64,000 bases of DNA from UBA1664 sp964531715. Its GTDB lineage: Bacteria > Pseudomonadota > Alphaproteobacteria > Micavibrionales > UBA1664. A model generated the notes under the pieces. The model was not told the DNA's origin, did not search any database, and saw only the letters and a list, made by a program, of their open reading frames with translations. The first letter of the stretch is position 1. Each line of letters starts with the position of its first letter. The stretch is from the NCBI GenBank assembly GCA_964531715.1, contig CAZHEE010000004.1, positions 105,121 through 169,120 of the forward strand, given 5' to 3'. A program made the translations under genes and the position numbers. Positions 53,701 to 61,780 of the stretch are shown in pieces.

Positions 53701-54981
53701 GGCGTTGATAAGGATGCCAGAGCCATCCAGATTGAACGTGAAGAAATCGCTGCACTGGCAAAAGACCGTGATGACGAACGTAAAATCCTTGAAGGCGGTT
53801 TTTATAATCGTATGCAGGAATTACTGTCAGGTGAGAAGGTCACATCCGCACCGAAAGGTGTTTCCGTTAAAAAGGGTGATACGATTACATCCGCCCATCT
53901 TGAGGATATGCAGCGCGGTCAATGGCGTCAGCTCTCGATCGATAACGAGTCAAAAATGACCGAGATTGAGGCAATGGGCAAGACTTTTGACGAGCAGATT
54001 GATAATCTCATGGCACGTTTCGAAAACAAGGTTGAGAAACTGCAACGTGGTGACGAATTGCTCCCTGGTGTAATGAAGATGGTTAAAGTCTTTATCGCGG
54101 TGAAGCGGAAAATGCAATCAGGTGATAAAATGGCTGGTCGCCACGGGAATAAGGGTGTTATCTCGCGCATTATGCCGCAGGAAGATATGCCTTATCTTGA
54201 GGATGGAACGCCTGTTGACCTCGTTTTGAACCCACTCGGTGTGCCGTCACGAATGAATGTCGGTCAGATCCTTGAAACGCATCTCGGTTGGGCGTCTGCC
54301 AAACTGGGTGAGCAAATCGGGACAATGATTGATGCCTTTAAAACAAAGGATGAGCCAACGAAAACTGAACTCGATGCGCTGAAAGATAAACTTCGTGTCG
54401 TTTATGGTAACGTCTATGATGATAAGGTCAGCCAGCTGGATGATAAGCAACTTGTCGAAATGGCGGGTAATTTGCGTAAGGGTGTCCCGTTTGCGACCCC
54501 TGTCTTTGATGGCGCGAATGAGGCGGATATTGATGATATGTTGCGTGAGGCAGGGCTTGAAACCCATGCACAATCAACCGTCTATGACGGGCGTACGGGT
54601 GAAAAATTTGCCCGCCCCGTGACTGTCGGTTACATCTATATGTTGAAATTGCATCACCTCGTCGATGACAAGATTCACGCACGGTCAACTGGGCCATATT
54701 CTCTTGTGACGCAACAACCATTGGGTGGTAAGGCTCAATTTGGTGGTCAGCGTTTTGGTGAGATGGAGGTCTGGGCATTGCAAGCCTATGGTGCGGCCTA
54801 TACTCTGCAAGAGTTGTTAACAGTGAAGTCCGATGATGTTGCAGGCCGTGCGAAAGTCTATGAATCCATCGTTCGCGGTGAGGACAGCTTTGAAATCGGT
54901 ATTCCGGAATCATTCAATGTTCTTACGAAGGAATTAAGGGCGCTGGGCTTGAATGTTGATTTGAAGAATACTAGGAGTTAA
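50737..54981 (+). CDS. rpoB: RNA polymerase subunit beta
   Basis: RpoB is one of the two catalytic subunits of RNA polymerase. The 1414-residue protein carries the full set of beta regions. The rifampicin cluster [20 protein letters not shown] with ALGPGG is of sensitive type. [12 protein letters not shown] and the C-terminal [19 protein letters not shown] block are present. The start at 50737 follows GGAGG by 11 bases; the in-frame ATG at 50716 lies before it and is less likely. Unusually, rpoC is not the next gene. Confidence 0.98.
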   Translation: [1414 protein letters not shown]

Positions 54982-54987
54982 GTTTTG

Positions 54988-55133
54988 TGTCATTCCAGCT
55001 TTCGCTGGAATGACACAGTAAAAAACTTCCATCTTCGATGCTTCGTTTTAAAAAAGGAATTAAACCACTAAGGTCACTAAGACCACTAAAATTGAATAGC
55101 CCTTAGTGAACTTCGTGGTCTTAGTGGTGAAAA
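54988..55133. repeat. repeats between rpoB and the inserted gene
   Basis: TGTCATTCCAGC and GCTGGAATGACA form a perfect hairpin at 54988-55015. Between 55061 and 55133, TTAAACCACTAAGGTCACTAA and its inverse CCTTAGTGAACTTCGTGGTC with TTAGTGGTGA make a long inverted repeat. No gene is seen in 54982-55306. Confidence 0.75.
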
Positions 55134-55306
55134 CAAAGATTACATAGGCTCCGTGTTAAGTACGGGGGTGCGAGAGTGGACTAAAAGGTAAAAAACAAAA
55201 CTTTGCGTAACATGGCGTGACTTTGCGTTTTAAGATAAAAATATTGTATGGATTGCCGCGGCGCGTGCGCTTCTTAGCAATGGCGGAATAAAGAGAGGAA
55301 TTTAAG

Positions 55307-55711
55307 ATGAGTTTTTTAGATAAATTTTTACGTGGAATATTTATGCAAAAAGCATCTGAACCTGATGTGGAACGTGAGATGGTTACTTTGAGTGGAGCTA
55401 GTATTATAGATAGAGAAGATTTATCGAAACTAATAGAGCAATATAAAGGGACTAATCGTATCACCATGTTATGTATGAATGGTGGTTCTGTTCAAACGGT
55501 TTCAATGCCTAAACAATACTCTGATAATTTTAGAGCAGAGCTTGCAGAAATGCTTGAGGATGCAAAAAAGCGTTTAAAATTTGAAGAATTTGTAAAAAAA
55601 CAAGAAAAACGTAGTCAACTACGGGAGAGATTGGTTAGGGATGGATTGCCCCGAAGGCACGCCGCCGTTATCGCTAATAGAACTATGGCAAAAAGTAATA
55701 TGCCTCGTTAA
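55307..55711 (+). CDS. unknown small protein between rpoB and rpoC
   Basis: The 134-residue protein is basic at its C-terminus (KKQEKRSQLRERL and RDGLPRRHAAVIANR) and has a beta-like middle (RITMLCMNGGSVQTVSM, about 49-65). There is no signal peptide or membrane span. It is AT-rich, unlike rpoB and rpoC, and follows a repeat-filled spacer, then ends 45 bases before rpoC. No family is recognised. Its position makes it likely to share the rpoBC transcript. Confidence 0.65.
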   Translation: MSFLDKFLRGIFMQKASEPDVEREMVTLSGASIIDREDLSKLIEQYKGTNRITMLCMNGGSVQTVSMPKQYSDNFRAELAEMLEDAKKRLKFEEFVKKQEKRSQLRERLVRDGLPRRHAAVIANRTMAKSNMPR

Positions 55712-55756
55712 AATTTCGAGCGAAAAAAAAATTAGAAAAAGAAGGACGGAAAAAAA

Positions 55757-58700
55757 ATGAATGAATTGATGAACCTCTTTGGCACCGGACAGGGTCCACA
55801 AAGCTTTGACGCGTTGCGCATCGCAATCGCTTCCCCTGAACAGATTAACAGCTGGTCTTACGGTGAGGTGAAAAAGCCGGAAACCATTAATTACCGGACA
55901 TTCAAGCCAGAGCGTGACGGTTTATTTTGCGCCCGCATTTTCGGTCCTGTGAAAGATTATGAATGCCTGTGCGGTAAGTATAAACGCATGAAATTCAAAG
56001 GGATTATCTGTGAAAAATGTGGCGTTGAAGTCACACTCACAAAGGTTCGCCGTGAGCGTATGGGTCATGTTGACCTTGCCGCACCTGTCGCCCATATCTG
56101 GTTTTTGAAGTCTTTGCCGTCACGTATCGGTTTGATGATGGATATGACTCTTAAAGAGCTCGAAAAAGTCCTTTATTTCGAGAGCTATATGGTTGTTGAG
56201 CCGGGCATGACACCGCTTAAGATGTTCCAGCTTTTGACTGAAGAAGAATTTATGGATGCACAAGATGAGTATGGTGAGGAGAATTTCCGCGCCCTTATCG
56301 GTGCCGAAGCCCTGAAAGAAGTGCTCTCCGCCGTTAATCTGGAGGAAGAGCGCGTCAAGGTTGAGGAAGAGCTTGCCACAACAGGTTCTGAAATGAAGCG
56401 CAAGAAACTTGTGAAGCGTGCGAAATTGCTCGGCGCATTTATTGAGTCAGGCACGCGTCCTGAATGGATGATTCTGGATACGCTTCCAGTGCTCCCGCCT
56501 GAGCTTCGTCCGCTTGTGCCATTGGATGGCGGTCGTTTTGCGACATCAGATTTGAACGATCTCTATCGCCGTGTGATTAACAGAAATAACCGTCTCCGCC
56601 GCTTGATTGAGCTTCGCGCGCCAGACATTATTGTGCGAAACGAAAAAAGAATGTTGCAGGAATCCGTTGATGCTCTGTTTGACAATGGTCGTCGCGGTCG
56701 TGTAATTACGGGTACAAATAAGCGTCCGTTGAAATCGCTTTCCGATATGTTAAAAGGGAAGCAAGGGCGTTTCCGTCAAAACCTTCTTGGAAAGCGTGTT
56801 GACTATTCAGGTCGTTCGGTAATTACGGTCGGACCTGAATTGCTCCTCCATCAATGTGGTTTGCCAAAGAAAATGGCGCTCGAACTCTTTAAGCCGTTCA
56901 TTTATCACAAGCTTGAGCTTTACGGGCATGCCTCGACCGTTAAGGCCGCAAAGAAAATGGTTGAGAAAGAAAGACCGGAAGTCTGGGATATTCTTGAAGA
57001 ATGTATCCGCGAACATCCTGTTATGCTAAACCGTGCGCCGACATTGCACCGCCTCGGTATTCAGGCTTTTGAACCTGTCCTCGTGGAAGGGAAGGCAATC
57101 CGCCTGCACCCGCTTGTTTGTACGGCTTTTAATGCTGACTTTGACGGTGACCAGATGGCGGTTCACGTGCCGCTTTCCATCGAGTCTCAGTTAGAGGCGA
57201 GATGCCTGATGATGTCTACAAATAACATTCTTTCACCATCTTCGGGTGAGCCGATTATCGTGCCGTCACAGGATATTGTGCTTGGGCTTTATTATATGTC
57301 GCTTGAGCTGGATGGTGAGCAGGGCGAAGGCATGATTTTTCGCGGAACGGGAGAAATTCAACATGCGCTTGCCAATAATGAATTGTCACTTCATGCTAAA
57401 ATCAAATGCCGCTATGAAGGCGTTGATGCCGAAGGGAATAAGAAATACGAAATTGTTGAGTCAACGCCTGGTCGTATGATTTTGTCTGACTTGCTACCGC
57501 GTCACCCTGATGTCTCTTTTGCGTCACTCAATACGATTTTGACGAAAAAGGCCGTAAAGAATTTGATTGACGTTGTCTATCGCCATTGCGGTCAAAAGGA
57601 GACGGTTATCTTCTGTGACCGTATGATGAAGCTTGGCTTTAAGCATGCCTGTATGGCGGGTATTTCCTTTGGTAAGGCGGATATGATTATCCCTGCTGCA
57701 AAAGAAAAACTGGTTTCAGCCGCTCAGGACAAGACCAAAGAGTTTGAGCAGCAATATCAGGATGGTCTGATTACGAAAGGCGAGAAATATAACAAGGTTA
57801 TCGATATCTGGTCGGCCTGTACGGATGAAGTGTCCGATGCGATGATGGATGAGATTTCCGATATCTCAAAGGCCGGGTTAAACAGTGTTTATATGATGGC
57901 ACATTCCGGTGCGCGGGGGTCTGCGACACAGATTCGTCAACTTGCCGGGATGCGTGGTCTGATGGCGAAACCATCCGGTGAGATTATCGAGACACCAATT
58001 ATTTCCAACTTTAAGGAAGGTCTCTCGGTTCTTGAATATTTTAACTCCACCCACGGGGCGCGGAAAGGTCTTGCCGATACGGCGTTGAAGACAGCTAACT
58101 CTGGGTATCTGACACGTCGTTTGGTTGATGTTGCACAAGATGTGATTATCACCGAGCGTGATTGCGGAACGGATAAGGGGCTGACCATGCGCGCGGTCAT
58201 TGACGGCGGTGATGTGATTGTTCCGTTGTCTGAACGCATTTTGGGGCGTGTGCCTGTCGGTGATATTACAAACCCATTGACGGGTGATGTGATAGTTCCT
58301 GCTGGCGAGGTCGTGAATGAAGCGATGGCTGAACAGATTGAAACGGCAGGCGTTGACAGCGTGCTTATCCGCTCTGTTCTGACATGTGAAACGGCGGAAG
58401 GTGTCTGTGTCAAATGTTACGGTCGTGACCTTGCAAGAGGAACGGAAGTCAATGTCGGTGAAGCCGTAGGCGTTATGGCGGCACAGTCAATTGGGGAGCC
58501 GGGAACACAGCTGACGATGAGAACATTCCACATTGGTGGGGCGGCTCAACGTGGGGCGGAACAATCCTCTATCGAGGCATCATTGGAGGGTACTGTCGAG
58601 ATTTCTCATGAGAATACAGTGACAAATTCCGATGGCGTTGCGATTGTCATGGGCCGTAATATGGAGCTTTCCATTAAGGACAGCAAAGGCGCGGTCAAGG

Positions 58701-59932
58701 CATCTTATCGCTTGCAATACGGGTCAAAATTGCTCGTCAAAAATGGCAGCAAGGTGAAGGCCGGCGCTAAACTGGCGGAGTGGGATCCTTATACATTGCC
58801 GATTATTGTTGAAAAAGACGGTGTTGCGAATTATTTTGACCTGGTCGAGGGTGTATCCTTGTCCGAGCAAGTTGATGAAGCAACAGGCATTGCCTCTAAG
58901 GTTGTGACTGACTGGCGTTCAACACCGAAAGGCTCTGACCTGAAACCGCGTATTTCACTGACAGATTCAAAGGGTGAAGTGATTACTTTGCCGAATAATC
59001 TGCCTGCGAATTACTATCTCTCAACAGGGGCTGTTCTTTCGATTGATAATGGTTCGGAAGTGAAGGCCGGTGACGTGATTGCCCGTATTCCGCGCGAATC
59101 TTCTAAAACGCGTGATATTACAGGGGGTCTGCCGCGTGTGGCTGAACTCTTTGAGGCTCGCCGTCCGAAGGACTTTGCGGTTATTTCCGAAATTGACGGT
59201 TATGTTGAATTCGGGAAGGATTACAAGGCAAAACGTCGCATTATCGTTAATCCGACAGATGCCGAAGCCGAATCCGCGGAATATATGATTCCGAAAGGGA
59301 AGCCGCTTGCGGTTGCCGAAGGTGACTTTGTCCGTAAGGGTGATAAGTTGCTGGACGGTGCGCTTGTGCCGCATGATATTCTGGAAGTGCTGGGCGTTGA
59401 GGCTCTGGCTGATTATCTGGTCAATGAGATTCAGGATGTTTACCGCCTGCAAGGTGTGAAAATCGATGACAAGCATATCGAGGTTATCGCCCGTCAGATG
59501 ATGCAGAAGGTTGAAGTGACCGAGGTTGGTGACACGACATATGTCGTGGGCGAGCAGATTGACCGTCGCGATTTTGAAGTCGAAAACCAAAAATTCATCA
59601 ATGCCGGGAAGCGCGGCGCGGTGGCCGGCCCTGTCTTGCAAGGGATTACAAAAGCGTCGCTCCAGACGCGGTCATTTATCTCTGCGGCGTCATTCCAGGA
59701 AACAACGCGGGTTCTGACCGATGCGGCAACGCAAGGGAAAATGGATAGACTCCACGGCCTGAAAGAAAACGTGATTGTAGGGCGTTTGATCCCTGCGGGA
59801 ACTGGCGCGCATGTCAGCAAGGTTCGCAAACTTGCCGCCGACCGTGACGCGATTGCGCTGTCTGCCCAACAATCCGCTGAGGCCGACATGCCCGTGATTG
59901 AGGAAGAAACTTCCGAGACAGAGGCGGCATAG
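55757..59932 (+). CDS. rpoC: RNA polymerase subunit beta prime
   Basis: RpoC provides the metal site of RNA polymerase. The 1391-residue protein has the N-terminal zinc-ribbon CLCGKYKRMKFKGIICEKCG (about 72-91), the catalytic NADFDGDQM near 456-464, the trigger-loop region, and the second zinc site CETAEGVCVKCYG. AAGGACGG is the ribosome binding site 10 bases upstream. Length is standard. A perfect terminator follows, so rpsL starts a new unit. Confidence 0.98.
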   Translation: MNELMNLFGTGQGPQSFDALRIAIASPEQINSWSYGEVKKPETINYRTFKPERDGLFCARIFGPVKDYECLCGKYKRMKFKGIICEKCGVEVTLTKVRRERMGHVDLAAPVAHIWFLKSLPSRIGLMMDMTLKELEKVLYFESYMVVEPGMTPLKMFQLLTEEEFMDAQDEYGEENFRALIGAEALKEVLSAVNLEEERVKVEEELATTGSEMKRKKLVKRAKLLGAFIESGTRPEWMILDTLPVLPPELRPLVPLDGGRFATSDLNDLYRRVINRNNRLRRLIELRAPDIIVRNEKRMLQESVDALFDNGRRGRVITGTNKRPLKSLSDMLKGKQGRFRQNLLGKRVDYSGRSVITVGPELLLHQCGLPKKMALELFKPFIYHKLELYGHASTVKAAKKMVEKERPEVWDILEECIREHPVMLNRAPTLHRLGIQAFEPVLVEGKAIRLHPLVCTAFNADFDGDQMAVHVPLSIESQLEARCLMMSTNNILSPSSGEPIIVPSQDIVLGLYYMSLELDGEQGEGMIFRGTGEIQHALANNELSLHAKIKCRYEGVDAEGNKKYEIVESTPGRMILSDLLPRHPDVSFASLNTILTKKAVKNLIDVVYRHCGQKETVIFCDRMMKLGFKHACMAGISFGKADMIIPAAKEKLVSAAQDKTKEFEQQYQDGLITKGEKYNKVIDIWSACTDEVSDAMMDEISDISKAGLNSVYMMAHSGARGSATQIRQLAGMRGLMAKPSGEIIETPIISNFKEGLSVLEYFNSTHGARKGLADTALKTANSGYLTRRLVDVAQDVIITERDCGTDKGLTMRAVIDGGDVIVPLSERILGRVPVGDITNPLTGDVIVPAGEVVNEAMAEQIETAGVDSVLIRSVLTCETAEGVCVKCYGRDLARGTEVNVGEAVGVMAAQSIGEPGTQLTMRTFHIGGAAQRGAEQSSIEASLEGTVEISHENTVTNSDGVAIVMGRNMELSIKDSKGAVKASYRLQYGSKLLVKNGSKVKAGAKLAEWDPYTLPIIVEKDGVANYFDLVEGVSLSEQVDEATGIASKVVTDWRSTPKGSDLKPRISLTDSKGEVITLPNNLPANYYLSTGAVLSIDNGSEVKAGDVIARIPRESSKTRDITGGLPRVAELFEARRPKDFAVISEIDGYVEFGKDYKAKRRIIVNPTDAEAESAEYMIPKGKPLAVAEGDFVRKGDKLLDGALVPHDILEVLGVEALADYLVNEIQDVYRLQGVKIDDKHIEVIARQMMQKVEVTEVGDTTYVVGEQIDRRDFEVENQKFINAGKRGAVAGPVLQGITKASLQTRSFISAASFQETTRVLTDAATQGKMDRLHGLKENVIVGRLIPAGTGAHVSKVRKLAADRDAIALSAQQSAEADMPVIEEETSETEAA

Positions 59933-59963
59933 GGTAGAGTGCTAGAAGATTAGAAAGTTTGAG

Positions 59964-59996
59964 ATTGGGCGTTAAATTTAACGCCCAAATTTTTTT
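59964..59996 (+). terminator. strong terminator after rpoC
   Basis: ATTGGGCGTTAAA and TTTAACGCCCAAAT form a perfect palindrome followed by a run of seven T. Confidence 0.95.
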
Positions 59997-60003
59997 CATG
60001 CCC

Positions 60004-60095
60004 CGTCATTTCACGTTTCATTTATGAATACGTGCAATCCAGAAATTATAAAAATGGATTACACGTCTTTTCTATCGGAAAACGTGTGATAACGA
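60004..60095. repeat. second copy of the 90-bp repeat found at 6853-6945
   Basis: CGTCATTTCACGTTTCAT, GTGCAATCCAGAA, ATGGATTACACGTCTTTT and AAAACGTGTGATAACG occur in the same order as the blocks between the methyltransferase gene and uvrB. Confidence 0.65.
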
Positions 60096-60113
60096 TATAT
60101 ATATAACTTACTA

Positions 60114-60413
60114 ATGACCCAGCCTCTCAAAAACCAATGGCGTGAATGGTATCAAGACATTCTTCCTTCCCATGCACGCGCAAATAACTGGCCGGTTTGG
60201 CAGGATCATTGCGTGGCTCGCATCATCTATGACCATGTTGCAGGGGCGAAATGGGATAATGTTTGGAATAAACCTGCCATTCGTTCTTTAAGTGAAGAAC
60301 AACTTAAGCAATGCATAAAGATTGCACATGATTTGAAAGACGGCGCTATATGTCCGCATGCGCTCAATACGCAATCCTTAATCTACAGAAATAAACTTAA
60401 GCAGAAACATTAA
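60114..60413 (+). CDS. small conserved-looking protein, unknown function
   Basis: The 99-residue protein is Trp-rich (WREWY, NWPVWQDHC, WDNVW) with a middle DHCVARIIYDHVAGAKW and a tail LNTQSLIYRNKLK. It is soluble. Such Trp/His/Asp patterns are conserved in several alphaproteobacterial small proteins whose function I do not know. The gene stands between the rpoC terminator and the repeat before rpsL, so it probably has its own promoter. Confidence 0.6.
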   Translation: MTQPLKNQWREWYQDILPSHARANNWPVWQDHCVARIIYDHVAGAKWDNVWNKPAIRSLSEEQLKQCIKIAHDLKDGAICPHALNTQSLIYRNKLKQKH

Positions 60414-60576
60414 GCTTTTCTTCATTTTTTCCTTGACGCTAGGCGGTGATAAAGACTATAAACGCGCAAGTGAATGAATCGGGTGGATTTCCACGGACAG
60501 ATTCCTCTTCAAATACGCGGCTTTCAATGCCGTTTGATGAGTTATCTTTCTCTTTCCCCCTTTTCAAAACACAGAC

Positions 60577-60660
60577 TGTCATCCTGAGCGTAGTCGAAGG
60601 ATCTTTTAAGTGTGAAAAGTAGATTCCTCCGCTCAGGCTTTGCCTTCGGTCGGAATGACA
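60577..60660. repeat. divergent palindromic repeat upstream of rpsL
   Basis: TGTCATCCTGAGCGTAGTCG...AAGGATCT and CCTCCGCTCAGG...CGGTCGGAATGACA face each other, a variant of family A. It ends 30 bases before the rpsL ATG. Confidence 0.75.
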
Positions 60661-60690
60661 AACAAAACAAAGAATAAGGAGTTTGGCCAT

Positions 60691-61074
60691 ATGCCAACCA
60701 TTCAACAGTTAATTAGGAAGCCTCGCGCCGTTGGCGGTAAAAAGGCGATGAAGGCCAAGAAAAACCGCGCATTGAAGGAATGTCCGCAACGTCGCGGCGT
60801 GTGTACACGTGTTTACACGACTACCCCGAAAAAGCCGAACTCTGCGCTGCGTAAGGTGGCAAAGGTTCGATTGACAACGGGTTATGAGGTTATTTGCTAT
60901 ATCCCGGGTGAAGGGCATAATTTGCAGGAACACTCTGTTGTTCTCGTGCGCGGCGGTCGTGTGAAGGATTTGCCAGGTGTGCGTTATACCGTTATTCGTG
61001 GAACATTGGATACACAAGGTGTGAAAGACCGTAAGAACTCCCGTTCACGCTACGGTGCGAAGAAAGGTAAGTAA
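60691..61074 (+). CDS. rpsL: ribosomal protein S12
   Basis: S12 is a 30S decoding-centre protein. The 127-residue protein has TTTPKKPNSALRKVAKVRLT, with Lys at the streptomycin position (wild type), and VLVRGGRVKDLPGVRY. The ATG at 60691 has AAGGAG nine bases upstream; a frame that extends back to 60640 runs into a repeat and is ignored. Confidence 0.98.
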   Translation: MPTIQQLIRKPRAVGGKKAMKAKKNRALKECPQRRGVCTRVYTTTPKKPNSALRKVAKVRLTTGYEVICYIPGEGHNLQEHSVVLVRGGRVKDLPGVRYTVIRGTLDTQGVKDRKNSRSRYGAKKGK

Positions 61075-61113
61075 CGGAAGACTTAATGAGGCGAAGCCGA
61101 ATTTAGGCTTCAG

Positions 61114-61181
61114 TTATCCCCGACTTGATCGGGGATCTGTGAGAGCAAAAGTTTAGATCCTGAAACAAGTTCAGGATGACG
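61114..61181. repeat. repeat family D between rpsL and rpsG
   Basis: TTATCCCCGACTTGATCGGGGATC is a hairpin, followed by TAGATCCTGAAACAAGTTCAGGATGACG. It lies 15 bases before the rpsG start. Confidence 0.7.
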
Positions 61182-61195
61182 TTTAAGGAAATAAA

Positions 61196-61717
61196 ATGAG
61201 TAGAAGACACGCAGCAGAAAAAAGAGAAATTTTACCGGATCCACAATTCAATGATGTGGTTTTGAGTAAGTTCATGAATAATATCATGGTTGACGGTAAA
61301 AAATCCGTTGCCGAGAAAATCGTTTACGGTGCGCTCGATATCGTGAGCGAGAAAGCTTCAAATGATGATGTCGCCGAGGATGAAGAAACCGGCACAACGT
61401 CAAGTGAAGGGTCAAAAGGGCTTCGCCTCTTTCATAAGGCGTTGAAAAAAGTTGCCCCTCAATTAGAGGTTCGCTCTCGCCGTATTGGTGGCGCGACATA
61501 TCAGGTTCCTGTTGAGGTTCGCTTTGACCGTGGTCGCGCCTTGGCGATGCGTTGGTTGATTGGCGCGGCGCGCAAACGGTCCGAGCGCACAATGATGCAG
61601 CGTCTTGCAGGTGAATTGATTGATGCAGCAAATGATCGTGGTAATGCAATCAAAAAACGTGAAGACACACATAAAATGGCAGAGGCAAACAAGGCGTTTG
61701 CTCACTTTAGATGGTAG
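61196..61717 (+). CDS. rpsG: ribosomal protein S7 with acidic insertion
   Basis: S7 starts assembly of the 30S head. The 173-residue protein has RHAAEKREILPDP at the N-terminus, RRIGGATYQVPVEVR near 97-111 and the C-terminal AHFRW end. It is about 17 residues longer than the usual 156. The extra part is an acidic stretch with DDVAEDEETGTTSSEGSK at about 56-75, inside the loop before LFHKAL. Such an insert is not typical. The ribosome binding site is AAGGAAA upstream. It follows rpsL after 121 bases of repeat. Confidence 0.96.
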   Translation: MSRRHAAEKREILPDPQFNDVVLSKFMNNIMVDGKKSVAEKIVYGALDIVSEKASNDDVAEDEETGTTSSEGSKGLRLFHKALKKVAPQLEVRSRRIGGATYQVPVEVRFDRGRALAMRWLIGAARKRSERTMMQRLAGELIDAANDRGNAIKKREDTHKMAEANKAFAHFRW

Positions 61718-61780
61718 GGAGTAGGGGAAAGTCTTTAGGCTGTCCCCGGTTTAGTAATAAAAGTAGAAAAGACAAAAAAG

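Noticed and set aside
59021..59641. 206-codon open frame antisense to rpoC
   Set aside because: It is the mirror of a strongly biased coding region; no ribosome binding site or motif is seen.
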